From contig NZ_ATUK01000003.1 of assembly GCF_000420165.1 (NCBI RefSeq), positions 1 to 64,000 on the forward strand: a stretch of DNA of 64,000 bases. The letters run 5' to 3'. The translations under genes were made by a program, and so were the position numbers. The notes below the pieces were generated by a model. It saw only the letters and a list, made by a program, of their open reading frames with translations. It ran no database searches and was not told where the DNA came from. Below, in pieces: positions 52,087 to 60,634 of the stretch (the first letter of the stretch is position 1; every line of letters starts with the position of its first letter). Source of the stretch: Thioalkalivibrio sp. AKL19. GTDB taxonomy: Bacteria > Pseudomonadota > Gammaproteobacteria > Ectothiorhodospirales > Ectothiorhodospiraceae.

Positions 52087-52446
52087 ATGGATCGAATCTA
52101 TCTGCGCGACCTCGAGATTGACGCCGTCGTGGGTGTCTACGACTGGGAACAGCGGATCCAGCGCCGGCTGCGATTCGATATCGAACTGACGGCGGATACC
52201 CGTATCGCCGCTTATTCCGGCGAGATCGGCGACACGGTCGATTACGAGGCGGTGGCTAACGCGGTGCGCGCCATCGTGACGCGCGAGCCGCACGCCCTGC
52301 TCGAATCCCTGGCCGAGGAGATCGCCGAGGCCCTGATGGCCCAGTTCGGCACCCCCTGGGTGCGCATCACGCTGGGCAAGCCCGGGGCCGTTCCCGGTGT
52401 GCGCGAGGTCGGCATCGAGATCGAGCGCGGGAGCCGCTCCTCGTAG
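52087..52446 (+). CDS. folB: dihydroneopterin aldolase
   Basis: Folate biosynthesis enzyme converting 7,8-dihydroneopterin to 6-hydroxymethyl-dihydropterin and glycolaldehyde. The 119-residue product shows MDRIYLRDLEIDAVVGVYDWEQ, with the conserved GVYDWE glutamate and the TVDYEAVANAV segment. ALLESLAEEIAEAL and the late ITLGKPGAVPGVREVGIEIER (lysine contact) complete the family. Length is normal. It appears to be a single-gene unit; no folK is adjacent. Confidence 0.96.
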   Translation: MDRIYLRDLEIDAVVGVYDWEQRIQRRLRFDIELTADTRIAAYSGEIGDTVDYEAVANAVRAIVTREPHALLESLAEEIAEALMAQFGTPWVRITLGKPGAVPGVREVGIEIERGSRSS

Positions 52447-52665
52447 ACTGTTCCTCGCACGGGCACCCTGCCTGGCGGCCCCGCGGATCGCGCATGTCTG
52501 CGCGCCGCGTCCCTACGACCAGATGAACCGAGGCACACCGATGTCCGGCGTACGACGCGGATTGCCGCGCGTGCCCGCGTGCTGCCCCTCCTGCCTCTCC
52601 CGTCCCCTTGCCGAGCGTTCAGAACCGCCTGGCAAAGCGGACCTGTTTCACACTCCGCATCCTGC
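52447..52665. other. Intergenic stretch without recognised feature
   Basis: Following folB, about 220 bp of GC-rich sequence with short open frames on the plus strand but no ribosome site, family-like sequence or codon bias. No clear terminator, tRNA or repeat was found. It leads into the regulatory region of the porin-glnK-amtB operon. Confidence 0.5.
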
Positions 52666-52704
52666 GCACGCTTTTGGTGCGTGTGCACTTTTAGTGCGCA
52701 CCAA
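52666..52704 (+). promoter_or_regulatory. NtrC-type enhancer site(s) upstream of the porin-glnK-amtB operon
   Basis: GCAC-N7-GTGC at 52666-52680 (GCACGCTTTTGGTGC) has the half-sites and spacing of known NtrC (NRI) binding sites. A second palindromic cluster follows at once: GCAC-TTTTA-GTGC (52685-52697) running into GCACCAA (52698-52704), with a spacing two bases shorter than the consensus. The sites lie about 95-110 bp upstream of the sigma-54 promoter, the usual enhancer distance, in front of nitrogen-control genes. Confidence 0.6.
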
Positions 52705-52774
52705 TTAAAGGCAAAAGCCCGTGGTCGGGCCGCAACACCTGTTGTGAAAAGCCGATTTTGCTCCCTTTTGGTAC

Positions 52775-52790
52775 TTGGCACAGCCCGTGC
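52775..52790 (+). promoter_or_regulatory. sigma-54 (RpoN) promoter of porin-glnK-amtB
   Basis: TGGCAC (52775-52780) and the downstream GTGCA, with GG and GC separated by exactly 10 bases, match the -24/-12 consensus. Transcription would start near 52801, about 45 bases before the porin ATG at 52847. The upstream NtrC-like sites and the downstream glnK-amtB genes agree with nitrogen-limitation control. Confidence 0.7.
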
Positions 52791-52846
52791 AAGGACCGGG
52801 TGTCGACTACGCGACACTCGATTGACCAATCTGGGAGATGACCAAT

Positions 52847-53578
52847 ATGAAGAAGTTCACCCGTTCCGCGCTGGCCGCTGCTGTCCTCACCGTAGGCTCC
52901 ACCGGTGGCGTCGCGTTTACCTCCACCGCCGCCGCGGAGCTGTCCGTGAACATCGGCGCGGTGTCCAATTACTACTTCCGTGGCTTTTCCGAAAGTAATG
53001 ACGGCGCAGCCATTCAGGGCGGCATTGATTACGAGCACGCCTCCGGTTTCTACGCTGGAACCTGGGTCTCGAATGTTGACTTTGGCGTCGACGAGGGGAA
53101 TGAAGATCAAACAAGCTACGAAATGGATCTTTATCTCGGGTTTGCCGATGCGTTCGAGAATGGTTTTGGTTACGACGTGGGTTATATCTATTACGCCTAT
53201 CCGGATGCCCGGGACGATACCGGTTCCCTGAGTGCCGACTTTGGCGAAGTCTACGGTGAAGTCAGCTTCGATACGGGGCCGGTCGGTCTCTATGGCGGCA
53301 TGGCCTATGTTGTTCACGACAGTGATGACTCGGCCTTGCAGGATGACGACATGTACTTCTACGCCGGTCTGGATATCCCGTTCATGGATGTTTACAGCGC
53401 CGGGTTCCTCGTGGGTCGTACCAGCTTCGACGATTCCGATGCCGAAAACTACACCCACTACACCGCCAGCCTGGCGCGCGACGCCGGGGACTGGGGCGAA
53501 TTCAGCCTTAACCTCGAGTATGTCGACGAGTCCGACGAGGACCTCGGCGCCTGGGTGGGCTGGTCCAAGACGTTCTGA
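52847..53578 (+). CDS. TorF-family putative porin
   Basis: A 243-residue outer-membrane protein. The signal peptide (MKKFTRSALAAAVLTVGS to about residue 31, ending TAAA) leads into ELSVNIGAVSNYYFRGFSES, the N-terminal signature of TorF/Gcw-type putative porins. Alternating aromatic beta-strands follow, with a terminal phenylalanine (WVGWSKTF). The mature protein is strongly acidic, as in salt-adapted bacteria. The ATG at 52847 is chosen because GGGAGA directly adjoins the alternative ATG at 52838. It lies behind a sigma-54 promoter and ahead of glnK-amtB, so it may pass ammonium or organic nitrogen compounds. Base composition is lower in GC than its neighbours. Confidence 0.82.
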   Translation: MKKFTRSALAAAVLTVGSTGGVAFTSTAAAELSVNIGAVSNYYFRGFSESNDGAAIQGGIDYEHASGFYAGTWVSNVDFGVDEGNEDQTSYEMDLYLGFADAFENGFGYDVGYIYYAYPDARDDTGSLSADFGEVYGEVSFDTGPVGLYGGMAYVVHDSDDSALQDDDMYFYAGLDIPFMDVYSAGFLVGRTSFDDSDAENYTHYTASLARDAGDWGEFSLNLEYVDESDEDLGAWVGWSKTF

Positions 53579-53598
53579 AGCCGGCTATTACCTCTTAA

Positions 53599-53985
<387 letters not shown>

Positions 53986-54019
53986 TCCTTTGCCTTCCAT
54001 CGAATGAGGAATTTCAATC

Positions 54020-55273
54020 ATGGAAATTGAACAGCAAGTAGTCGAACTCGCCTACGCCATGGACACCTTTTATTTTCTGGTGGCCGGTGCGCTGGTGATG
54101 TGGATGGCCGCGGGCTTTACCATGCTCGAGGCCGGTATGGTGCGCACCAAGAGTGTCGCCGAAATCGCAACCAAGAACATTGCCCTGTACTCGATCGCCA
54201 GCATCATGTACATGCTGATCGGCTACAACATCATGTACAGCGATGGCCTTAGCTCCATTATCCCGGGCCTGGGCTTCCTGATCAGTGGCGACAATGCGGT
54301 CGCGGACGTGCTGGGTAGCGGTGGCGACATCTACTACTCGGATCGTGCCGACTTTTTCTTCCAGGTCGTGTTCGTGGCCACCGCGATGTCGATCGTCTCG
54401 GGCGCCGTGGCCGAGCGCATGAAGCTGTGGGCCTTCCTGGCCTTCGCGGTTGTCCTGACCGGCTTCATCTACCCGATCCAGGGCTTCTGGAGCTGGGGTG
54501 GCGGGATCCTCGACCAGATCGGCTACCTGGACTACGCCGGTTCCGGCATCGTCCACTTCACGGGTGCCGCTGCGGCGCTGGCCGGTGTGCTCCTCCTCGG
54601 AGCGCGCAAGGGCAAGTACGGCAAGGATGGCAAGATCAACGCCATCCCGGGCTCGAACATGCCGCTGGCCACCCTGGGTGTGCTGATCCTGTGGCTGGGG
54701 TGGTTCGGTTTTAACGGCGGCTCCGAGCTGAAGGTATCGGATATCGACTCCGCCAATGCCGTGGCCGCCGTGTTTGCCAACACCAACCTCGCCGCGGCCG
54801 GTGGTGTGGTGGCCGCCCTGATCACGACCCGTCTGGTGTTCGGCAAGGCCGACCTGACGATGGCCCTGAACGGTGCGGTTGCGGGCCTGGTGTCCATCAC
54901 GGCCGAACCGCTGATGCCCAGCCCGTTCCTGGCGATGATCATCGGTGCTGTCGGTGGCGTGATCGTGGTGTTCTCGATCGTGGCGCTGGACAAGCTGAAG
55001 ATCGACGACCCGGTTGGTGCCATCTCCGCGCACGGTACGGCCGGTATCTGGGGCGTGATGGCGGTGCTGCTGTCCAATCCGGATGCGACCTTCTTCGGCC
55101 AGATCGTGGGCCTGCTCGCCATCTTCGTGTTCGTCTTCGTGGCCAGCCTGATTGTCTGGGCGATCCTGAAGGCGGTGATGGGCATCCGCCTGAACGAAGA
55201 GGACGAGGAAATGGGCGCCGACATCGCCGAGTGCGGTCTCGAGGCCTACCCGGAATTCACCGGGAAGCAATAA
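54020..55273 (+). CDS. amtB: ammonium transporter
   Basis: A 417-residue inner-membrane ammonium channel with 11 predicted helices. Typical motifs are DTFYFLVAGALVMWMAAGFTMLEAG near the N-terminus, GFWSWGGGILDQIGYLDYAGSGIVHFTGAAAAL with the first pore histidine region, GWFGFNGGSELK, and DDPVGAISAHGTAGIWG with the second pore histidine. There is no extended periplasmic signal. It lies 34 bp after glnK and ends an operon closed by the terminator at 55383-55412. Confidence 0.97.
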   Translation: MEIEQQVVELAYAMDTFYFLVAGALVMWMAAGFTMLEAGMVRTKSVAEIATKNIALYSIASIMYMLIGYNIMYSDGLSSIIPGLGFLISGDNAVADVLGSGGDIYYSDRADFFFQVVFVATAMSIVSGAVAERMKLWAFLAFAVVLTGFIYPIQGFWSWGGGILDQIGYLDYAGSGIVHFTGAAAALAGVLLLGARKGKYGKDGKINAIPGSNMPLATLGVLILWLGWFGFNGGSELKVSDIDSANAVAAVFANTNLAAAGGVVAALITTRLVFGKADLTMALNGAVAGLVSITAEPLMPSPFLAMIIGAVGGVIVVFSIVALDKLKIDDPVGAISAHGTAGIWGVMAVLLSNPDATFFGQIVGLLAIFVFVFVASLIVWAILKAVMGIRLNEEDEEMGADIAECGLEAYPEFTGKQ

Positions 55274-55382
55274 TGCTTCGTTAACCTGAAACCGGGGTCG
55301 GGCCGTAACCCGGCTCGATCCCGATACATCGTCTCCTCCGACGCCGACAAGACAGTCTCCCAGGACTTGGATGTTGGCCTTT

Positions 55383-55412
55383 GGGCGCCCCTTTATCGGG
55401 CGCCCTTTTTTT
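55383..55412 (+). terminator. Rho-independent terminator after amtB
   Basis: Perfect 8-bp stem GGGCGCCC (55383-55390) and GGGCGCCC (55398-55405) around a 7-base loop, followed by seven T residues (55406-55412). It is the clearest intrinsic terminator in the window and closes the porin-glnK-amtB operon about 110 bp after the amtB stop. Confidence 0.9.
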
Positions 55413-55426
55413 GTTCGACACACCCT

Positions 55427-55450
55427 GTGGGAGCGGGCTTGCCCGCGAAG
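55427..55450 (+). repeat. REP-like sequence (GTGGGAGCGGGCTTGCCCGC type)
   Basis: Contains the stem GCGGGC-TT-GCCCGC (55433-55446) within the context GTGGGAGCGGGCTTGCCCGC, the form of repetitive extragenic palindrome common in Pseudomonas chromosomes. It lies just after the amtB terminator. The remaining sequence to 55606 holds only the leader of the next gene. Confidence 0.65.
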
Positions 55451-55606
55451 CCCTCGCCCGCGGCGGTTCTTGCGACTGATGCCCGCGGGCTACTAACACC
55501 CCGGCCGGCTCTCTTCCCAGCAAGCAGCGTCTCCCGGTCCGGCCATTCATCCCCGTACCCCGGCTTCGGTTACGATCCCGCTTTTGCCGCACCGGAAGCC
55601 TGTCGC

Positions 55607-56227
55607 ATGGATCGCCTGCTGGACGTCCGACAACTGAAAACAGCCCAGCTGGGCCCGCTGGACCTGGCGGTTCAGCCGGGCGAACTGGTGCAGGTCACCG
55701 GCGCCTCGGGTGCCGGCAAGTCCCTGCTGTTGCGCGCTCTGGCGGATCTCGACCCCAACACGGGGGAGATAATGCTGAACGGCGAGGCGCGCGACGCCAT
55801 GCTGCCGGTCCAGTGGCGCCGCCGCGTGGCCTACGTGCCGGCCGAGACCGCCTGGTGGGGGGAGCACGTAGACGAGCATCTGCCGGCCGGCTTCTCGCGC
55901 GAGACAGCCCTGCACCTGCTGGAGCAGGTCGCGTTGCCGGAGGGCTCGCTGGGCTGGGAGATCGAGCGCCTCTCCAGCGGCGAGAAACAGCGTCTGGGCC
56001 TGGTGCGCGCGTTGCTGAACAAGCCACGCGTGCTGCTGCTGGACGAGCCCACCGCCAACCTGGACCTGGAGAACACCAAACGCATCGAACGCGCGGTGCG
56101 GGCGTATCTCGCCGAGGAGGATGCGGCGGCACTGTGGGTGAGCCACGACACATTGCAGCGTCAACGCCTGGGCGGGCGCATCCTCACCATCCACGAAGGG
56201 CAGCTGGAGAACACGGCATGGAGCTGA
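55607..56227 (+). CDS. fetA: ABC transporter ATP-binding protein, FetA-like
   Basis: A 206-residue ATPase subunit: Walker A GASGAGKS (about 34-41), the Q-loop region VQWRRRVAYVPAETAWWGE, the ABC signature LSSGEKQRLGL and Walker B RVLLLDEPTANLD with the switch histidine in LWVSHDT. Short length and pairing with a UPF0014 permease match FetA/YbbL, part of an iron exporter linked to oxidative-stress resistance in E. coli. The ATG at 55607 begins MDRLLDVRQL; no strong ribosome site is seen. It overlaps fetB by 10 bases. Confidence 0.82.
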   Translation: MDRLLDVRQLKTAQLGPLDLAVQPGELVQVTGASGAGKSLLLRALADLDPNTGEIMLNGEARDAMLPVQWRRRVAYVPAETAWWGEHVDEHLPAGFSRETALHLLEQVALPEGSLGWEIERLSSGEKQRLGLVRALLNKPRVLLLDEPTANLDLENTKRIERAVRAYLAEEDAAALWVSHDTLQRQRLGGRILTIHEGQLENTAWS

Positions 56228-57024
56228 TCTCGCTTTCCGCGCTGGATCTGACGCTGGCGGCGTTGCTGGTCGTGGCCCTGGCGGGGCTCACCGTCTGGGC
56301 GCGCATGGGGCTGGGGCGCAGCCTGTTGATCGCCGGTGCGCGCACGGTGATCCAGTTGCTGCTGATTGGTCTGGTGCTGCAGACGCTGTTTGACCACGCC
56401 CAGCTCGGCTGGGTGGCGCTCATGGCGGTGACCATGCTGGCGGTCGCCGGCTACGAGGTGATGGCGCGCCAGCAACGCCGTTTCGCCGGTCTGTGGGGCT
56501 ACGGGATCGGCGCGGTCACCATGTTCGTCTCCGCGTTTGCCGTCACCGTGCTCGCGCTGACCACGATGGTGGGACCCTCGCCCTGGTGGGAGCCGCAGTA
56601 CGCCATTCCGCTGCTGGGCATGCTGCTCGGCAACACCATGACCGGCATCGCGCTGGGGCTGGACCGCCTGACCCAGACGGTCTGGCGCGAGCGCCGCACC
56701 ATCGAGGCCCGCCTGGCGCTGGGCTCGGGCTGGAGCGAGGCCGTCGCCACCATGCGCCGCGAGGCCGCTCGCTCCGGCCTGATGCCGACCATCAACGCCA
56801 TGGCCGCGGCCGGTATCGTCAGTCTGCCGGGCATGATGACCGGTCAGATCCTCGCCGGCGCCCCGCCGGTGGAGGCGGTCAAGTACCAGATCCTGATCAT
56901 GTTCCTGATCACTGCCGGCACCGGCTTCGGCACCCTGGGCGCGGTCTGGTTCGCCTCCCGCCGCCTGTTCGACACCCGCGAACGCCTGCGCCTCGACCGC
57001 CTCAAGCCGGGCCGCCACACGTAG
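56218..57024 (+). CDS. fetB: ABC transporter permease, FetB-like (UPF0014)
   Basis: A 268-residue inner-membrane protein with seven or so helices. It carries the UPF0014/FetB signatures GARTVIQLLLIGLVL (about 40-54), PLLGMLLGNTMTGIALGL, and the coupling-helix region EAVATMRREAARSGLMPTINAMAAAGIVSLPGMMTGQIL. It forms an exporter with the overlapping ATPase gene; iron is the substrate suggested by the E. coli homologue. It ends with a basic cytoplasmic tail. Confidence 0.85.
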   Translation: MELISLSALDLTLAALLVVALAGLTVWARMGLGRSLLIAGARTVIQLLLIGLVLQTLFDHAQLGWVALMAVTMLAVAGYEVMARQQRRFAGLWGYGIGAVTMFVSAFAVTVLALTTMVGPSPWWEPQYAIPLLGMLLGNTMTGIALGLDRLTQTVWRERRTIEARLALGSGWSEAVATMRREAARSGLMPTINAMAAAGIVSLPGMMTGQILAGAPPVEAVKYQILIMFLITAGTGFGTLGAVWFASRRLFDTRERLRLDRLKPGRHT

Positions 57025-57091
57025 CCATTCCACCACGAACGGTGTATTTCGCATTCGCTCAACGCGCCCTGCGGCGCGCGACGGAGCCCTC

Positions 57092-57123
57092 GTAGGATGC
57101 GCTGAGCGCAGCGAACCGCATCA
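57092..57123 (+). repeat. GTAGGATGCG-type short dispersed repeat, copy 1
   Basis: A 32-bp sequence beginning GTAGGATGCGCTGAGCG and ending AACCGCATCA. It recurs at 60779-60810 with two mismatches. It lies between the fetB and speE 3' ends. Confidence 0.7.
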
Positions 57124-57152
57124 AACGGAGGCTGGTTCGACGCCCCTGCGTT

Positions 57153-57178
57153 GGAGATCGCTCGAGGCGGTGATCTCC
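57153..57178 (-). terminator. Hairpin immediately downstream of speE
   Basis: Stem GGAGATC (57153-57159) and GATCTCC (57172-57178) with a 12-base loop, directly after the speE stop in the minus direction. There is no T-tract, so it is a stabilising hairpin or weak terminator rather than a standard intrinsic terminator. Confidence 0.45.
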
Positions 57179-57179
57179 C

Positions 57180-58031
57180 TCAGGCGAACAGCTTGCGGCG
57201 GAAGAACTCGGGCGTGGCCCCGGCGGCGCGGTGGATGGCGGCGTTGTAGTAGTGGGTGACAAACGTCGCTTCTTCGGCCGCCTCCTCGCGCAGGAAGGAC
57301 ACCGGGGCGTCCTTCGCGGCGATGGTGCAGGTCCACCAGCCGGAGGGGTAGGTGGGCTGCGGGAAGTGCAGCGTCAATGCATCGATGAAGCCGGCCGCGC
57401 GCAGGCTGTCGTGCATCGGGCGGATGATGCTCTCGGTATGCAATAGCGGCGATTCGCTTTGCTGCACCAGCAGGCCATCCGGAGCCAGGGCCTTCACGCA
57501 GTCCTTGTAGAAGGCGGTGGAGAACAGGCCTTCGGCCGGGCCCACCGGATCGGTGGAGTCAACGATGATCACGTCGACGGAGCCGGGCGTGGCGTCCTGC
57601 AGGTACTGCACGCCGTCGTCGAACAGGAGCTCGGCGCGCGGGTCGTCGTTGGCGTCGCACAGCTCCGGGAAGTACTGCTCGGACAGGCGGGTGACGCGTT
57701 CGTCGATATCCACCTGCACGGCCTTTTGCACTTCGTCGTGCTTGAGCACCTCGCGCAGGGTGCCGCAATCGCCCCCGCCAATAATGACCGCGTTCTTCGG
57801 GGCGCTGTGCGAGTAGAGCACCGGGTGCGACATCATCTCGTGGTAGATGAAGTTGTCGCGCCCGGTGAGCATCACGCAGCCGTCGATCACCATCAGGTTG
57901 CCGAAGGCCTCGGTCTCGTAGATTTCGATCTTCTGGTAGGGGGTCTGTTCTTCGTGCAGCTTTCGCTTGATGCGCAGGGACAGCGCCATGTGTTCGTGCG
58001 GTTCGCTGAACCAGTTGTTGTCGAGTGCCAT
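57180..58031 (-). CDS. speE: spermidine synthase (polyamine aminopropyltransferase)
   Basis: Transfers an aminopropyl group from decarboxylated SAM to putrescine. The 283-residue protein has WFSEPHEHMALSLRIK, LMVIDGCVMLTGRDNFIYHEMM, the nucleotide loop IIGGGDCGTLREVLKH, VDIDERVTRLSEQYFPE and the catalytic VIIVDSTDPVGPAEGLF. The start at 58031 gives MALDNNWFSEP. It is divergent from speA, with a palindromic repeat between them; the two genes together cover the arginine-to-spermidine branch. The genes for agmatinase and SAM decarboxylase are not in the window. Confidence 0.96.
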   Translation of the reverse strand: MALDNNWFSEPHEHMALSLRIKRKLHEEQTPYQKIEIYETEAFGNLMVIDGCVMLTGRDNFIYHEMMSHPVLYSHSAPKNAVIIGGGDCGTLREVLKHDEVQKAVQVDIDERVTRLSEQYFPELCDANDDPRAELLFDDGVQYLQDATPGSVDVIIVDSTDPVGPAEGLFSTAFYKDCVKALAPDGLLVQQSESPLLHTESIIRPMHDSLRAAGFIDALTLHFPQPTYPSGWWTCTIAAKDAPVSFLREEAAEEATFVTHYYNAAIHRAAGATPEFFRRKLFA

Positions 58032-58115
58032 TGGGCGGCTCCCCTTGCGGATGCGGTGGACGGTATGATGCGCCGCTATGATAGAGCCCTGTATCCTGCG
58101 GGCAACTCTGAACCT

Positions 58116-58319
58116 CCCCGTCATTGCGAGGAGCCGTAGGCGACGAAGCACAAAAGCAGCTTAGCTGCGTTGAACGGCCGCAGGCCGGCCCGAGAAGGGC
58201 GAGCACAGCGAGTAATCTCCTGAACGAGGGCAGTGCGTTTGGTTGCGCTGCTCGCCCTGGGCGTTCCGGTGGACATGGAACGCGATTGCCGCGTCGCTTC
58301 GCTCCTCGCAATGACGGGG
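58116..58319. repeat. Palindrome-bounded repeat between speE and speA
   Basis: A 204-bp unit bounded by perfect 19-bp inverted repeats: CCCCGTCATTGCGAGGAGC at 58116-58134 and its complement at 58301-58319. The CATTGCGAGGAGC...GCGACGCGGCAATC style is a widespread dispersed palindrome in proteobacteria. Internal GC-rich dyads (for example GGCCGCAGGCCGGCC near 58167) are present. No coding sequence is evident. It occupies most of the divergent speE-speA promoter region. Confidence 0.8.
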
Positions 58320-58348
58320 ATACACCCGCTGTGAAACCCGGAACCGCC

Positions 58349-60253
58349 ATGTCTGTCACGCCCTGGAATCTGGATGAGGCCCGCGCCACCTACGGCATCG
58401 ACCACTGGAATGGTGGCTTTTTCGATCTGAGCGACGCTGGCCATGTGGTGATGCGGCGGCCGGACTGGCCGGATCACCCGGGCGTCGATCTGCATGAGCT
58501 GGCCGGGCGTCTGCGCGAGGAGCATATCGGGCCGCCGGTGCTGGTGCGTTTCCAGGACGTGCTGGACGGGCGTGTGCGCCGCCTGGCGCGGGCCTTCGAT
58601 GCGGCCGCACGCGAGCTGGACTACCAGGGCGCGTTCACGGCGATCTATCCGATCAAGGTGAACCAGCAGCGCAGCGTGGTGGATCAGATCCTGGCGGCGG
58701 GCGACACGCCGGATGCCGATGGCTTTACCCCACGGGTGGGGCTGGAGGCCGGCAGCAAGCCGGAACTGATGGCCGTGCTCGCGCAGTCGCGTCCGGGCGC
58801 CGCGATCATCTGCAACGGCTACAAGGACCGCGAATACGTGCGTCTGGCGCTGATCGGGCGCCAGCTCGGGCATCGCGTGTACATCGTGATCGAGAAGCCC
58901 TCGGAGCTGGAGGAGGTCATCCGCCAGGCCGAGAATATGGATATCGCGCCCCTGCTGGGGCTGCGCGTGCGTCTGGCGTCGATTGGCAAGGGCAAGTGGC
59001 AGAACACCGGTGGCGAGAAGGCCAAGTTCGGACTGTCCGCGGCGGATGTGCTGGGCATCCTCGAGCGCCTGCGCGGCCTCGGCTGGCTGGACCGGCTGCA
59101 GCTGCTGCACTTCCACATGGGCTCGCAGATCGCGAACATCCGCGACATCCAGAACGGCATGGGCGAGGCGGCCAGCTACTTCGCCGCGCTGACCGAAGCG
59201 GGTGCCGCGCTTCAGGTGGTGGATGTCGGCGGCGGCCTGGGTATCGACTACGAGGGATCGCGCTCGCGCAACGAGTGCTCCATCAACTACTCGGTGGAGG
59301 AGTACGCGCTGAACATCCTGCGCCCGCTCAAGCGCACCTGCGAGGCGCATGATCTCGCCATGCCCGAGGTGTTCAGCGAGTCGGGACGGGCGCTGACCGC
59401 GCACCACGCGGTGCTGATCACCAACGTGATCGACTGCGAGCCAGCCCCGGGGGATGGTGCTATACCGCCGGCGCCGGACGACGAGCTGCCCGAGATCGCC
59501 GCGATGCGCGCGTTGCTGGACGAGCGCGGGCGCCCGGCCTCCGAGATCTACCACGATGCGGCCTTCGGCCTGTCCGACCTGCAGGCGCGTTTCGCCCGCG
59601 GGATGCTGTCGCTGGCGGACCGGGCGCGCGCCGAGGCGATCTATTTCGCCCTGTGCCAGCGCCTGCTGGCACAGCCGGATGCGCTGCCGGCCGAGATCCA
59701 TGCCGAGCTGACGGACAAGCTGGCGGACAAGGTTTTCTGCAATTTCTCCGTGTTCCAGTCGATCCCGGACACCTGGGCGATCAACCAGATCTTCCCCATC
59801 ATGCCGCTGCATCGCCTGGGCGAGGCCCCGACCCGCCGCGCCGTTCTGCAGGATCTGACCTGTGACTCCGACGGCCACATCGAGCACTACGTGGAGCGCG
59901 AGGGCACGCACACCACCCTGGCGCTGCACCCGTGGAAAACGGGCGAGGCCTACTATCTCGGCATCTTCCTGGTCGGGGCCTACCAGGAGATCCTCGGCGA
60001 CCTGCACAACCTGTTCGGCGACACCGACACGGTCAACGTGGAGCTGACCGAGCAGGGCGGCTACCGTCTGCTGAACCCCGAGCGCGGCGACACCGTGGAT
60101 GAGTTGCTCTCCTATGTGCACTTTGCCCCGGACGACCTGCGCCGCGCCTTCCGCGCCAAGATCGATGCCATCGGCCTGCGCGGCGAGGCCGCCGGGCGCC
60201 TGCTGGCGGAACTGGAACACGGCCTGACCGGCTACACCTATCTCGAGGACTGA
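58349..60253 (+). CDS. speA: biosynthetic arginine decarboxylase
   Basis: PLP and Mg2+-dependent decarboxylation of arginine to agmatine. The 634-residue length matches SpeA. Recognisable parts are FTAIYPIKVNQQRSVV with the PLP lysine, GLEAGSKPELMAVL, ICNGYKDREYVRLAL, LHFHMGSQIANIRDIQNGM, VVDVGGGLGIDYEGSRS, SESGRALTAHHAVL and DTWAINQIFPIMPLHRLGE. The start at ATG 58349 precedes MSVTPWNLDEARATYG, the family N-terminus. ycgL follows 4 bp downstream. Confidence 0.97.
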   Translation: MSVTPWNLDEARATYGIDHWNGGFFDLSDAGHVVMRRPDWPDHPGVDLHELAGRLREEHIGPPVLVRFQDVLDGRVRRLARAFDAAARELDYQGAFTAIYPIKVNQQRSVVDQILAAGDTPDADGFTPRVGLEAGSKPELMAVLAQSRPGAAIICNGYKDREYVRLALIGRQLGHRVYIVIEKPSELEEVIRQAENMDIAPLLGLRVRLASIGKGKWQNTGGEKAKFGLSAADVLGILERLRGLGWLDRLQLLHFHMGSQIANIRDIQNGMGEAASYFAALTEAGAALQVVDVGGGLGIDYEGSRSRNECSINYSVEEYALNILRPLKRTCEAHDLAMPEVFSESGRALTAHHAVLITNVIDCEPAPGDGAIPPAPDDELPEIAAMRALLDERGRPASEIYHDAAFGLSDLQARFARGMLSLADRARAEAIYFALCQRLLAQPDALPAEIHAELTDKLADKVFCNFSVFQSIPDTWAINQIFPIMPLHRLGEAPTRRAVLQDLTCDSDGHIEHYVEREGTHTTLALHPWKTGEAYYLGIFLVGAYQEILGDLHNLFGDTDTVNVELTEQGGYRLLNPERGDTVDELLSYVHFAPDDLRRAFRAKIDAIGLRGEAAGRLLAELEHGLTGYTYLED

Positions 60254-60257
60254 ACCG

Positions 60258-60500
60258 ATGCAGTGCTACGTTTACCGCGCAACCAAGCGCGCCGACACCT
60301 ATGTGTACCTGCCGGAGAAGGACGATTTCTCCGAACTCCCCGAGGGCGTGGTTCGGGCGCTCGGTCGCCTGGAATTCGCGCTGGAATTCGAGCTGACCCC
60401 GGAACGCACGCTCGCCCAGGAAGACCCGCAGAAGGTCCTCGCCAATCTCGACGAGCAGGGCTTCCACCTCCAGTTCCCGCCCCCGGAAGAAGACCGCTAG
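60258..60500 (+). CDS. ycgL: YcgL family protein
   Basis: An 80-residue soluble protein beginning MQCYVYRATKRADTYVYLPEKDDF, with VVRALGRLEFALEFELTPER and a terminal VLANLDEQGFHLQFPPP. These are the hallmarks of the YcgL (DUF709) family. No function is established. It begins 4 bp after the speA stop and is probably co-transcribed. It is followed by about 390 bp of repeat-rich sequence. Confidence 0.88.
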   Translation: MQCYVYRATKRADTYVYLPEKDDFSELPEGVVRALGRLEFALEFELTPERTLAQEDPQKVLANLDEQGFHLQFPPPEEDR

Positions 60501-60634
60501 CCCTGAGCCCGCCGCTCGGGCCCATTCTGTCGGCTGGCCGCCAGGCCCATTCCGTCACTCCGGAACGCCGCACACCGTCGTCACCCCGCCGCCGGTCTCC
60601 CTCTCCGGCATCCTGGGCGCCGGCCTCCCCCTTC

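Noticed and set aside
58146-58260. Possible small RNA or tRNA-like fold between speE and speA
   Set aside because: The dyads are those of the dispersed palindromic repeat; no tRNA arms or CCA-type end were found.
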